A stretch of 32,025 nt of DNA, from assembly GCA_902774275.1 (NCBI GenBank), contig CACYHN010000035.1, forward strand, positions 1 through 32,025. Direction: 5' to 3'. The translations under genes and the position numbers were made by a program. Origin of the DNA: an uncultured Bacteroidales bacterium (GTDB lineage: Bacteria; Bacteroidota; Bacteroidia; Bacteroidales; Bacteroidaceae). Positions 18,288-27,108 of this stretch are shown here, one piece after another. The notes under the pieces were generated by a model that was not told the DNA's origin, ran no database searches, and worked only from the letters and a program-made list of their open reading frames with translations. Each line of letters starts with the position of its first letter. Positions within the stretch are counted from its first letter, which is position 1.

Positions 18288-18910
18288 TGGATCTGATAAG
18301 GAAATATTTCACGGACCTGACGAGCCTTCAGTACGAGCAACTGGAGGCTCTCGGTCCGCTTTATACAGACTGGAACAGCAAGATAAACGTCATATCCCGT
18401 AAGGATATTGACAATCTGTATGAGCATCATATCCTTCATTCACTGGCCATTGCCAAGGTGATAAATTTTGCTGATGGCACGCGTCTGACTGATGTGGGCA
18501 CCGGAGGCGGATTACCCGGCATACCTTTAGCCATTCTGTTCCCGGAGTGTAGTTTTACGCTGATAGACAGCATAGGCAAAAAGGTGCGTGTAGCGCAGGA
18601 TATCGCTACGCAGATAGGACTAAAGAACGTAATATGCCGCCACGAGCGTGCAGAGGATGACAAGGACAAGTATGAGTTCATACTGTCACGCGGTGTCATG
18701 CCCCTGCCAGACCTCTGCTCTGTGGCCGGCCGCCTGCTCGACCGCAAGACACAGCGCAACGCCTACCCCAACGGCGTCATCTGCCTCAAAGGCGGTGATT
18801 TAGGCGCAGAGACAGCCAAATTCAGGAAAGTGGCAGAGATTACAGATATAAGCAAATACTTTACTGAGGAGTTCTTCAAGGACAAGAAAACCGTTTACGT
18901 GCAGATATGA
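18287..18910 (+). CDS. rsmG: 16S rRNA (guanine(527)-N7)-methyltransferase
   Basis: RsmG (GidB) methylates N7 of G527 in 16S rRNA with S-adenosylmethionine; its loss gives low-level streptomycin resistance in other bacteria. The 207-aa product has the conserved YTDWNSKINVISRKD (about 25-39), the SAM-binding loop DVGTGGGLPGIPLA (about 71-84), LIDSIGKKVRV (about 95-105) and SRGVMPLPDL near 145. The start at ATG 18287 is chosen because it gives the standard N-terminus and shares one base with the stop of the SIMPL gene; an in-frame ATG at 18236 would extend it by 17 unlikely residues. It overlaps the MBL gene by 4 nt (ATGA). Confidence 0.95.
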   Translation: MDLIRKYFTDLTSLQYEQLEALGPLYTDWNSKINVISRKDIDNLYEHHILHSLAIAKVINFADGTRLTDVGTGGGLPGIPLAILFPECSFTLIDSIGKKVRVAQDIATQIGLKNVICRHERAEDDKDKYEFILSRGVMPLPDLCSVAGRLLDRKTQRNAYPNGVICLKGGDLGAETAKFRKVAEITDISKYFTEEFFKDKKTVYVQI

Positions 18911-19542
18911 TGCAGGTCAAATGCTTTGAGTTCAACTTCCTGCCGGTCAACACCTACGTCATATGGGATGAGACCAATGAGGCTGCTATCATTGACCCGG
19001 GCTGTTACTTTCCGGGTGAGACCGATAAGCTGGCTGCATTCATACGCGATAACAATCTGCAGGTAAAGCTTCTGCTCAATACACATCTGCATTTTGACCA
19101 CGTCTTTGGCAACTCCTTTGTAGAGGATACATACGGCATAAAGGCAAAGGCCAATGATCTGGATATGCCTTGGATCACGACCATTGATGCCCGGATGGCG
19201 GTATTCGGCATCAAATATAACGGACATGTCAATCCCATAGAGCCGGAGAACGTGCTCAATGAGGGTGATACGGTCAGTTTCGGGCATACCACACTGCATG
19301 TGCTGCATATTCCCGGACACTCTCCCGGAAGTCTGGTATTCTGGAACAAGGAGCAGAAATGCATATTTACGGGCGATGTGATTTTCCAAGGCAGCTACGG
19401 CCGTACCGATTTCCCTGACGGTGACCATGAGGCACTGATGACAGGAATCCGCACCAAGCTGCTCACCATGCCAGAGGAGACAATAGCATATACGGGGCAC
19501 GGTCCAGCCACGACTATAAAACACGAACAATTATTTTACTGA
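18907..19542 (+). CDS. MBL-fold metallo-hydrolase (glyoxalase II-like)
   Basis: A 211-aa cytosolic metallo-beta-lactamase-fold hydrolase. The metal ligands are all visible: THLHFDH (HxHxDH, about 59-65), HIPGHSPGS (about 136-144), FTGDVIF (about 156-162, bridging Asp) and GHGP (about 198-201). Small stand-alone proteins of this type include hydroxyacylglutathione hydrolase-like and persulfide or thioester hydrolases; Bacteroidales copies are commonly annotated only as MBL-fold. ATG 18907 overlaps the rsmG stop (ATGA), and ATG 18910 is an immediate alternative. A 3-nt gap separates it from the DUF1573 gene. The specific substrate is unknown. Confidence 0.92.
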   Translation: MMQVKCFEFNFLPVNTYVIWDETNEAAIIDPGCYFPGETDKLAAFIRDNNLQVKLLLNTHLHFDHVFGNSFVEDTYGIKAKANDLDMPWITTIDARMAVFGIKYNGHVNPIEPENVLNEGDTVSFGHTTLHVLHIPGHSPGSLVFWNKEQKCIFTGDVIFQGSYGRTDFPDGDHEALMTGIRTKLLTMPEETIAYTGHGPATTIKHEQLFY

Positions 19543-19545
19543 TAT

Positions 19546-20628
19546 ATGAAAGCTAAAACCTTACTAACCACAATATTGCTTACGATATGTAGTATAACCT
19601 GGGCCCAGGATGAACCCACATCGGCAATGGTGTTTGAAACCTATGAGTGGGATTTCGGCACTATTGAAGAGGCTGACGGTCCTGTTTCTCACACCTTCAG
19701 GTTTGCCAACATATCAAACAATCCCATTCAGATAGACAACATTGCCACCAGTTGCGGTTGTACCACTGTGCAATACTCTACAGAACCCATACACGGAGGA
19801 GATTACGGCGAGCTCACCGTAGTGTTCGACCCCGCACGCACTCAAGGACGCGTATTCCGCGAGGTTGAGATATTCACCAAGGACCGCCGCAATTACGCCA
19901 GTCTATCCATATTTGCCGATGTAAACCCCATCCCCATGGGACTTGAGCAAATCTACCCTCACCTGCTGGCCGGAACCATAAAAACCAATTCCAAGCAATG
20001 TACCTTTGGTTATATAAACCAGGGGGAGAGTGTAACAAAGGTAGTACGTATAGCAAATGTTGGTGACAAACCGGTAAAACTATCCGCAGAAACCACAGGT
20101 AACCGCTACGGAATGAGCGTAGAATGCCCTGAAAGCATCGGCCCACAAGAGGTTGTAAGCATACGTGTCACTTATGATATCCCTAAAGGAAAAAACCACT
20201 TTGGAATGGCTCGTGACACTATATGGGTAGTGGCTGATGGCGCGAAGAGTCAGGTGCCGATTGCCGTAAACGCTATTCGCGTAGAAAAGTTCTCCACCGA
20301 CCAGAATAAGCCCAAGCCTGTAATAAGGATTGAACCCACCTACGTGGATTTTGGCGAGAAAGCACCGGGAAAGATCTACAAGAAGAAAATCATAATAGAG
20401 AATACCGGTAATGCCGACCTGATATTCCGCAACGTAGAGCCAATGGAAGGTACTGCAATCAGTATTGAGAGCGGTCAGGTCATAAAACCCGGCAAAAATT
20501 TGATAGTAACCGTATCCGTAATCAACTCCCGTGAGCCCCACACCACCACTATGGGCTCCATCAACCTCACCACCAACGACCCCACCCGGCCGTTCCGTGA
20601 GCTCCGCCTCCAAGTAGATACCAAGTGA
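19546..20628 (+). CDS. Secreted DUF1573 domain protein
   Basis: A 360-aa exported protein with a signal peptide (MKAKTLLTTILLTICSITWAQ) and immunoglobulin-like DUF1573 repeats. The first is the clearest (about 28-125: TYEWDFGTIEEADGPVSHTFRF, then the hallmark TSCGCTT). The second (about 150-235) and third (about 260-355, YVDFGEKAPGKIYKKKI) are more diverged and lack the CGC motif. DUF1573 proteins are widespread in Bacteroidetes, and their function is not established. It is last in the coupled run that starts at 14704. Its TGA is directly followed by the TGA (as TCA) of the phosphatase on the other strand, with no terminator space between them. Confidence 0.9.
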   Translation: MKAKTLLTTILLTICSITWAQDEPTSAMVFETYEWDFGTIEEADGPVSHTFRFANISNNPIQIDNIATSCGCTTVQYSTEPIHGGDYGELTVVFDPARTQGRVFREVEIFTKDRRNYASLSIFADVNPIPMGLEQIYPHLLAGTIKTNSKQCTFGYINQGESVTKVVRIANVGDKPVKLSAETTGNRYGMSVECPESIGPQEVVSIRVTYDIPKGKNHFGMARDTIWVVADGAKSQVPIAVNAIRVEKFSTDQNKPKPVIRIEPTYVDFGEKAPGKIYKKKIIIENTGNADLIFRNVEPMEGTAISIESGQVIKPGKNLIVTVSVINSREPHTTTMGSINLTTNDPTRPFRELRLQVDTK

Positions 20629-22017
20629 TCAATTGGTGGCCGTGTTGATTTCCTGGCGGAAGCTGCGGCGGCTTGAAGAGGATTCCTCAACCGGAGTATC
20701 ATCGTTGGCCTTGAACTCCTCCCAGTACTTAATCTTGGCCAGATAGAAATTCTTAACATCCTCCCAGCGGTAGTACGGACGCTGCTCATTGCCTTTGGCA
20801 TCCTTGTAGAACGGAACAGACTCAGGCAGTGTGGCCTCCTCCTCATTGAGCAGGAACTTTACAATCACCTCACCCTTCTTATTGCGGAAGAACACCCACT
20901 GCACATTACCGCCCATATAGGCGTAATTGTAGGCGGCCCAATGATCAGCCACACTCTCCAGATCATCAGTACTGTAACCGGAATCATTCAAATCAAGCAA
21001 TGAGAAGAATGACATGAGAGTAACCTCATGACCGTAACGTAACATTACGCTTACCCCATTACCCGCCAGAGCAGCATCGGCAAAATCAATGAAGTTCTGC
21101 AGGGTAACACAATGACCGTAAGGCACTACATTATCTGTAAGCGGTGTGTATCCGGCCTGAGAGTACCAGCGCATATTGTTCATAAGGAACAGGTCATACC
21201 ACTCATCGTATGTGAAAACGTCATTCAGGTCAACGCCGGGATCAGAACCCTGAACGTATGACGCCATATCATAAAGCGATGAATACAGGCTGCTGCTCTG
21301 GTCACGCCCTCCTGCGGTCTTAATGTACTCGGGATCCTTGAACAGAGCCTTCATAAGGCGCTCCGGATGAGTGTGACGCTGGTTGAACTCCTGAACAGCC
21401 GCATTGATCTTACGCTTATGGGCCGATACGGCCTTATCCTCGGTGTACATCCACGGCTCATCGTGGTTACTGGAGTCATAGTCAAACTTTATCTTGGGGC
21501 GCATGCGCAGAATCTGCATCAGAGCAGAATACTCACTCACCAGCACGCGATGCGATGTGGTGGAACGGGCCATTATGGTCTTGTCATTGGTGAACAGTTC
21601 CGGGTAGTTCTCTACCATACGGCGGGCTATGTCACGATGCTGCTGCATGCCTTTAGGGGTAAGGTCACCGGCACGCTGGTCAGCCTCGGCGCGTATTATC
21701 TCCACGCGGCGGAGCACGTCCTTGCCGAAAGCGGTCAATGCTCCGGCGTCATCGGCCTCTTTAAGGATATTGTATGGACGATCGTAATTAGATGCATTGT
21801 CCAAGAAGCGGGAACCGTGACGCCCAAAGTGTGTAAGATATACTGGTTTGAACCCCTTGGGAGCCGGTGTGAGAGGTTCCGTTGGAGCCTCATACGCATA
21901 CACTGAACCTGCAAACTTCTTCAGGTTCTCAGCATTCATCTGGTCCTTTTTAATAATCTTGGCGCCTGCACTTAGCGCTAAGGCTAAGGCAGCGATAAAC
22001 AAAGTGAATCTTCTCAT
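20629..22017 (-). CDS. Secreted histidine acid phosphatase (MINPP/phytase-like)
   Basis: A 462-aa exported protein: signal peptide MRRFTLFIAALALALSAGA, then a histidine-phosphatase branch 2 fold. The catalytic motif is THFGRHGSR (about 63-71), which holds the phosphohistidine His. The late proton-donor motif appears as RYGHEVTL (about 326-333), where HE resembles the HAE version of multiple inositol polyphosphate phosphatases rather than the HD of classical acid phosphatases. Such enzymes cleave phosphate from phytate or other organic phosphates in the periplasm or in vesicles. An upstream TACCTTTA on the minus strand (22034-22041) may be its -7 box. The gene converges with DUF1573 with zero intergenic bases and diverges from the MgtC-like gene. 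Confidence 0.85.
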   Translation of the reverse strand: MRRFTLFIAALALALSAGAKIIKKDQMNAENLKKFAGSVYAYEAPTEPLTPAPKGFKPVYLTHFGRHGSRFLDNASNYDRPYNILKEADDAGALTAFGKDVLRRVEIIRAEADQRAGDLTPKGMQQHRDIARRMVENYPELFTNDKTIMARSTTSHRVLVSEYSALMQILRMRPKIKFDYDSSNHDEPWMYTEDKAVSAHKRKINAAVQEFNQRHTHPERLMKALFKDPEYIKTAGGRDQSSSLYSSLYDMASYVQGSDPGVDLNDVFTYDEWYDLFLMNNMRWYSQAGYTPLTDNVVPYGHCVTLQNFIDFADAALAGNGVSVMLRYGHEVTLMSFFSLLDLNDSGYSTDDLESVADHWAAYNYAYMGGNVQWVFFRNKKGEVIVKFLLNEEEATLPESVPFYKDAKGNEQRPYYRWEDVKNFYLAKIKYWEEFKANDDTPVEESSSSRRSFRQEINTATN

Positions 22018-22061
22018 AAGACATTATTTTCCGTAAAGGTAATCAATTCTCAATTAATTTC

Positions 22062-22069
22062 TATCTTTG
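22062..22069 (+). promoter_or_regulatory. -7 box (TATCTTTG) for the MgtC-like gene
   Basis: TATCTTTG matches TAnnTTTG, 22 nt upstream of ATG 22092. No TTTG occurs at 19-nt spacing. It sits in the 74-bp divergent region shared with the phosphatase gene. Confidence 0.6.
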
Positions 22070-22091
22070 TTTGTCCTAAAGACTAATCATC

Positions 22092-22592
22092 ATGCTTACA
22101 GAGAATATAGCCATAACAAGAATTCTTATCAGTGCCCTGCTTGGTTGCGCCATAGGTGTGGAACGCTACATACACAAACATCCAGCCGGAGTTAGGACAT
22201 TCATGCTTATCTGCATAGCGTCAACCCTTGCCACATTGGCTTCAATATGGATCTGCCAGACCAATCTGAACCTGATAAACGGTGACCCGGGACGTATTGC
22301 AGCCCAAGTGGTGACCGGAATCGGATTCATTGGCGCCGGCCTGATCATCAAGAACAAGTACGATGTATCCGGTCTGACCACCGCAGCCAGCATATTCTGC
22401 ACAAGTATAATAGGAATAGCAGTAGGCGTAGGGCTTATTTGGGTATCAGTCCTTGTAACGGTTATCGCTATTATGGTGTTGGCATCATCTTTCCTCTTTC
22501 ATGACGGTAACTCACGCCAACTGGCTATGGAGCAGGAGGCAAAAGAAGAAAAAGAGAAAGCTGAAAAAGAAAAAGCCGCGAAGGCTGAATAA
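22092..22592 (+). CDS. MgtC/SapB family membrane protein
   Basis: A 166-aa inner-membrane protein with the MgtC/SapB domain (about 8-130). It shows the hallmark LLGCAIGVERYIHKHPAGVRTFMLICI (about 17-43) with the conserved E-R and RT motif, then GRIAAQVVTGIGFIGAGLI (about 66-84) and GLTTAASIFCTSIIGIAVG (about 92-110). MgtC proteins affect magnesium and phosphate homeostasis and membrane ATPase activity; in many bacteria the exact role is uncertain. The C-terminal tail (about 140-166) is a highly charged Glu/Lys/Ala stretch, probably a cytosolic helix and not part of the core family. A 30-bp gap separates it from the GH51 pseudogene. Confidence 0.92.
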   Translation: MLTENIAITRILISALLGCAIGVERYIHKHPAGVRTFMLICIASTLATLASIWICQTNLNLINGDPGRIAAQVVTGIGFIGAGLIIKNKYDVSGLTTAASIFCTSIIGIAVGVGLIWVSVLVTVIAIMVLASSFLFHDGNSRQLAMEQEAKEEKEKAEKEKAAKAE

Positions 22593-22622
22593 ACAGATTT
22601 AATCCTAAACTTAATAATTATA

Positions 22623-25540
22623 ATGAAGTACAAATTACTGACTATCATTGCGTCAGTGCTTTTTGCGCTGCCGCTCCAGGCTCAGCAGCCTGACCCCAAT
22701 TTCTTTATCTACCTATGCTTTGGCCAGTCCAATATGGAGGCCGGTGCCACTCCTGCCGATCAGGACAAGGATTGGAATGACCCAAGGTTCCAGTTCGTAT
22801 CGGCCGTGGATATGCCGCGCTACAACCGCAAAATGGGTGAATGGTACACCGCGACACCCCCTATCTGCCGTCAGAGCAACAACATGGGCCCGGTTGATTT
22901 CTTTGGGCGCAAGATGATTGAGGAACTACCCGAACAGTACCGAGTAGGTGTTATCAACGTCTCTGTTGCCGGCGCAAAACTGGAACTCTGGGACAAAGAT
23001 GCCTGCGAGGAGTATCTTGCAATGGAGGCCGCTGACCCCAGCCGCAACTGGCTTGTAAACATGGCTAAGGAGTATGATATGAACTGCTACCAGCGTATAG
23101 TCGATATGGCAAAAATCGCTCAGAAGAGCGGTGTCATAAAGGGTATGCTGGTACATCAGGGAGAATCCAACCCCGATGATGACCAGTGGTGCGCACGACT
23201 CAAGAAGATACATGATGACCTGTGCGCCGACCTGGGTCTGAACCCCGACGATATACCTCTGCTGGCCGGTGAGCTAAAACAGGCCGAGCAGGGCGGTGTT
23301 TGCGCCGCGTTCAACGAGGTTGTACTGGCTAACCTGCCCAAGGTGATGAAGAACGGATACGTAATCTCATCACTTGGCTGCGAGAGCACCGGTGACCAGT
23401 TCCATTTCAGCACTGAGGGTATGCGCCTTATGGGCTACCGTATGGCCGAGAAGATGCTCCAACTGCAGGGATTCAAGCCCGTTCAGGAGCGCTCAGTTAC
23501 CCTGAATCTCAAGAAGAAAGGTCTTGGCATCGAGGTAAGCCCCACCCTGGCAGGTATATTCTTTGAGGATATCAACCAGTCACTTGACGGCGGTATCTGC
23601 GCACAGCTTATCCAGAACCACTCGTTTCAGGCATACAATGTGCCCGATGCACCCGTACGCGACAAGGATAAGGAGTTCTCATACTCAGACACCGTATTCT
23701 TTGGCTGGACAGTAATAAAGAAAGACGGCGCACAGGGCCAGGCACATGCAGTAGCAGACAAGCCGCTTGTAAAGGACCTTAAACGTTACTATGATTTTGA
23801 TCCTAACGATAAGTATGACGATGAGCTGCGCTATGCACAGTACAGTGTAAAGTTTGACATTGAGGATGCCGGTCAGGGATTCGGCATAGCCGCCAACGGC
23901 TACGGCACTGCCCCCAATGACCGCCGCGGTTACTACTCAAACAACACCCAGAAGGCCTCCATTCCAGCAGTGCAGGGTGTAAGTTATGACCTTACACTCT
24001 ATCTTGCCGGTCAGTCATATCCCGGTACTATTACCGTGCAACTGGAAGATGAAAACGGCAAGGCTAACTCAAACGCAATAACGATATCACGTTTGACCAA
24101 TGACTGGAAAAAATATACAGGTCAGCTCAAGGCCGAGCGCTCGGTTGAAAGCCGCCTGTCTATTATTGCCGATAAGGCCGGAACATTCTGGCTTGACTAC
24201 GTTACACTGCTGCCCGAGGCTTCACAGCTCTGGCAGGAGGGCAAGTACGGTCCGTTCCGCAAGGACCTGATGCAGGCTCTGGCCGACCTTCACCCCACAT
24301 TCATGCGCTTTCCCGGCGGATGCGCCAGTGAGGGCACCAACTACTTCGGTCAGCCGTTCTGGAAGAAGTTACCTGCCAGTTTGCAGGACACCAGTACATT
24401 GCACCATTGGAGACCGAGGCTGACCGCAAACGTTTCCATGACATTTTTGTAAACGATGCCCTGGATTTCATTGAGTTCTGCAACGGAGGCACCAATACCA
24501 AGTGGGGTAAGATGCGTGCCGACATGGGACATCCCGAGCCCTTCAATCTCAAGTACTTAGGCATAGGCAACGAGAACAAGGGACCTGAGTTCTGGGAGCG
24601 TTTTGATATAATATATAAAGAGGTGCAGGCCAAGTACCCTGATATCATCATCGTCTCAACCGCAGGCTCTGCCGCCGACGGTCCGGAGTTCAATGCCAAC
24701 ATGCATGAGATAGACACCAAGTATCAGAACACCGTGGTCGATGAGCACTACTACCGCAACAACCAGTGGTTCTACACCAACGGTGACCGCTACAATGCCG
24801 ATAAGGTTCGCGGTGCCGACGGTCTGACCTATGACCGTAAGCGCCCCACCCGCGTATTCGTAGGCGAGTTCGCCAACAACAACAGCAACAATGATTACGC
24901 ATCGGCCATGGCCGAGGCGGCATACTGGACCAGCTTAGAGCGCAACAGCGATATGGTTGTTATGGCAGCCTATGCTCCCCTGCTCTGCAAGAAGGGCTAC
25001 AACAAGTGGAACTCAAACCTCATCTGGTTTGATAACCGCGGTCTGTGGCGTACCACCAACTACTACTATCAGGCCCTCTTCAGTGAGGCCGGAAACCGTG
25101 CCTTCCATATGACCGATGTCATGAACGGTGCCGAGGCAGACAAGAGCATCTACACATCACCCACCGTTAACACCGAGACCGGTGAGATTTACATCAAGTT
25201 TGTGAACTCCGAGGCTACCGATAAGGAACTGACCATCAACATGGGCAAGGGCCAGAACAAGAAGGCCTACACAGCAACCGTTGATTTCATCTCCTCACAT
25301 GACACCAAGATCAAGAATCAGGGAGACCTGAACAGCTTTGCAGGTGCACAGCCCCAGGCTCAGGCAGTTACCGGCGGCCGTCCAGGCCCGTTCGGAGGAT
25401 TCGGAGGCAACCGTAACCGCGTAAGTTACACCGAGGCTGTTGTACCTCACACAAAGGATTACGGAACCATCAAGAAGCAGTTCACTCTTACTCTTCCTGA
25501 GAACTCGATTGGCATCATCAAACTCGTTCCCGTCAAGTAA
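22623..25540 (+). pseudogene. Broken sialate O-acetylesterase-GH51 arabinofuranosidase fusion
   Basis: Two reading frames together encode one secreted enzyme. Frame 1 (22623-24452) has a signal peptide (ALPLQAQ), an SGNH acetylesterase domain (CFGQSNM near 30-36, HQGESN near 179-184, HFSTEG near 260), a carbohydrate-binding-like region and the start of GH51 (LAGIFFEDINQS; RFPGGCASEG near 563). After FWKK (24357-24368) the frame changes. The second frame resumes at VTCQFAGQYIAPLETEADRKR (from 24368) and runs to 25540 with GIGNENKG (acid/base Glu), DEHYY and VFVGEFA (probable nucleophile region). By family memory roughly 45-50 residues that should join these points are missing, so an internal deletion of 3n+1 nt is inferred; frame 1 ends in nonsense at 24452. 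The C-terminus has a Gly-rich GPFGGFGGNRNR stretch. It could instead be an assembly error. Confidence 0.8.
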
Positions 25541-25576
25541 ATTGAGAATTGAAAATTGAAAATTGAGAATTGAAAA
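25541..25576. repeat. Short AATTGAGAATTGAAA tandem repeat
   Basis: Directly after the GH51 stop the sequence repeats attgagaattgaaaattgaaaattgagaattgaaaa, roughly four copies of a 9-10 nt unit. It leads into the terminator stem. No function is evident; it is probably a spacer expanded by slippage. Confidence 0.5.
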
Positions 25577-25606
25577 CCTTGCGAATCGCAAGGTTTTCTT
25601 TTTTTT
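25572..25606 (+). terminator. Intrinsic terminator after the GH51 gene
   Basis: A 12-bp perfect stem (25572-25583 with 25587-25598, GAAAACCTTGCG) with the 3-nt loop aat is followed by eight T residues. It is a textbook rho-independent terminator in the plus direction, 31 nt after the stop at 25540. Confidence 0.9.
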
Positions 25607-25616
25607 CCAAGTGAGC

Positions 25617-25786
25617 GGAAAAAGAGTATAGGGGGCTATTGGAGTCTCGCACCCACGCGCGACTAGTGGGAGGGGCCCGCGACAAAAAATATCTATTCTG
25701 GAACGTTGAGTTTACTCAGTAGTTTCGGAATAGATATTTTTTGTTGTGGGAGGGCATTCTCCAATAGCCCCCTATACTCTTTTTCC
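25617..25786. repeat. Large palindromic intergenic element, copy 2
   Basis: Outer arms 25617-25644 and 25759-25786 are a perfect 28-bp inverted repeat. An inner stem (about 25682-25704 with 25721-25743) has two mismatches and a loop with GAGTTTACTC; read on the minus strand this is TGAGTAAACTC, as in the element at 4780-4956. On that strand the two elements also share CCCTCCCA before the inner stem, CYGAAA and TTCCAG at its top, and a GCGWGGGTG-like block after it, while stem sequences differ. It is 170 bp, close to the 177 bp of the other copy, and also lies between convergent genes. The independent terminator just upstream makes a simple terminator role for this copy redundant on the plus strand. 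Confidence 0.6.
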
Positions 25787-25794
25787 CCTAAAAA

Positions 25795-27018
25795 TCACTC
25801 CGAAAGCATCTCAGAGAGAGCAATGACCTGTTTATTGAGTTCATACAATTCCTCTGAGAACTCGCTGTAGGTGCGTGGATTGTCCAGTTCCTTGAGCAGG
25901 GCGGCATGGGCACGGCGGAAAGACTGTAGCATGGTTACACATTGGGAACGCATGTTGCGGGCAGTCTCAATACGGATTCGGTTATTCAAATAGAGCTTGT
26001 CAAACTCAAGCGCCGGAACAGCTCCGGATAATTGCAAGGAGTTGATGTAGGCACGATAATTGTTCTCCAAACCTTTCTGTTCATTCTCAATCAGTTCCTT
26101 GAAATCCGCTGACTTAAGTCCAGATATTAAGGAATTGCAGCATATTTCAACCAGAGAGTCCCCCTGCTCTACTATTGACTTGACCAGACGGTACTGACGG
26201 CGCTTGCCATATTGTTCTGCAAGATAGCCGGTGGTTTTACCTATCTGCTTGGCAATTCCTGGCTCATAGAGAGTACCCCACTCCAGCTTATTATATGCTA
26301 TAGCAAGCGAATCCATATTGCGTCCTATACCTCGCAGTTCTGTGCCGTTCTGTTTCCATCGGGTCTCACTGCTTACAGAACGCAAGGCTCTAACGTAACT
26401 CTCCAGGATGCTTATGCATACATCGGCCTTATCAGCAAGCCTTGACTGTTCACTGACAGCATCAGCCAGCCCGTTGAGTTCTTGGATACGGGACTCTGTA
26501 CCCTGAAGGGACGCGGCATAAATCAGGCCACGCTCCATACGAACCTCATCAAGCAGACGCATCACGCTACCCGGTCCGGTAACAGCTGAGTCACTCACAA
26601 CCGCAAGTGAGTTGACACGCTTGAGTTGCGCCTTGCTCATTGATGAACATCCGCTCAGATACACCAGCATAAACAACATGGTACACCACAAAGCGATGGC
26701 CTTGAGCACCTTGACGCACTCTTTGATAACGCTCTCGGTAATATCCAATGATTTGGGGATTTTGTTGAGTTTGGTAACCAATGCCCTGATGCTCTTTGCC
26801 TTGAGCCTGATATCATCAGCGTTTTTGGTAAACCGTTCCACCAGGCCGGTCTCAACATCTACTATAGCCCTGCGTTCAGCCTCACGTAGAGTAACGCATG
26901 CCTGTTCCATAATCTCTCTGTCCTTTGGGGACAACTCCGGATTCATACGTCCGGCATCTGCTTTGGAGAGAGCCGCAGCAATCTCATCCAAGTGCAAACA
27001 AGTCTTCTCTTTTTTCAT
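25795..27018 (-). CDS. Unrecognised helical protein with internal lipobox-like segment
   Basis: A 407-aa protein I do not recognise. Residues 1-103 are charged and helical with no signal peptide. Residues 105-122 are strongly hydrophobic and end in LSGC (121-124), which looks like a lipoprotein signal peptide and lipobox. Residues 125-407 are long amphipathic helices, probably coiled coil. Two readings are possible: a membrane protein with a cytosolic N-terminal domain and an external helical domain, or a lipoprotein translated from an internal start such as GTG at 26709 (VLKAIALWC...), with the upstream 103 codons being a fused or separate unit. A TATGTTTG box (27037-27044) precedes ATG 27018, supporting the long form. 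It converges with the GH51 pseudogene and lies downstream of the outer-membrane barrel gene, separated by a terminator. Confidence 0.6.
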   Translation of the reverse strand: MKKEKTCLHLDEIAAALSKADAGRMNPELSPKDREIMEQACVTLREAERRAIVDVETGLVERFTKNADDIRLKAKSIRALVTKLNKIPKSLDITESVIKECVKVLKAIALWCTMLFMLVYLSGCSSMSKAQLKRVNSLAVVSDSAVTGPGSVMRLLDEVRMERGLIYAASLQGTESRIQELNGLADAVSEQSRLADKADVCISILESYVRALRSVSSETRWKQNGTELRGIGRNMDSLAIAYNKLEWGTLYEPGIAKQIGKTTGYLAEQYGKRRQYRLVKSIVEQGDSLVEICCNSLISGLKSADFKELIENEQKGLENNYRAYINSLQLSGAVPALEFDKLYLNNRIRIETARNMRSQCVTMLQSFRRAHAALLKELDNPRTYSEFSEELYELNKQVIALSEMLSE

Positions 27019-27036
27019 ATTATCAGATATTTACTG

Positions 27037-27044
27037 CAAACATA
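27037..27044 (-). promoter_or_regulatory. -7 box (TATGTTTG) for the helical protein
   Basis: The minus strand reads TATGTTTG, matching TAnnTTTG, about 18 nt before ATG 27018. No clear -33 box is visible, because the upstream bases belong to a terminator stem. Confidence 0.5.
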
Positions 27045-27045
27045 T

Positions 27046-27085
27046 AAAAAATCAGGAAACCCTGTAAAGGATCTCCTGATTTTTT
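27046..27085 (-). terminator. Bidirectional-looking terminator after the barrel gene
   Basis: A 12-bp perfect stem (AAAAAATCAGGA, 27046-27057 with 27074-27085) and a 16-nt loop. On the minus strand it ends in a TTTTTT tract and lies 24 nt after the stop of the barrel gene (27109), so it separates that gene from the helical-protein gene. Confidence 0.8.
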
Positions 27086-27108
27086 AAGTATTTGGTATTG
27101 GGGGATGA

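Noticed and set aside
18895-19530. 211-codon open frame on the minus strand opposite the MBL hydrolase gene
   Set aside because: It is antisense to a gene with all metal-binding motifs intact, has no recognisable domain, promoter or start context, and is explained by the codon bias of the real gene.
24407-25540. Separate GH51 gene starting at TTG 24407
   Set aside because: Homology continues upstream of the TTG in the same frame (VTCQFAGQY), and the first half of the same domain lies in the other frame, so this is the broken second half and not a separate gene.
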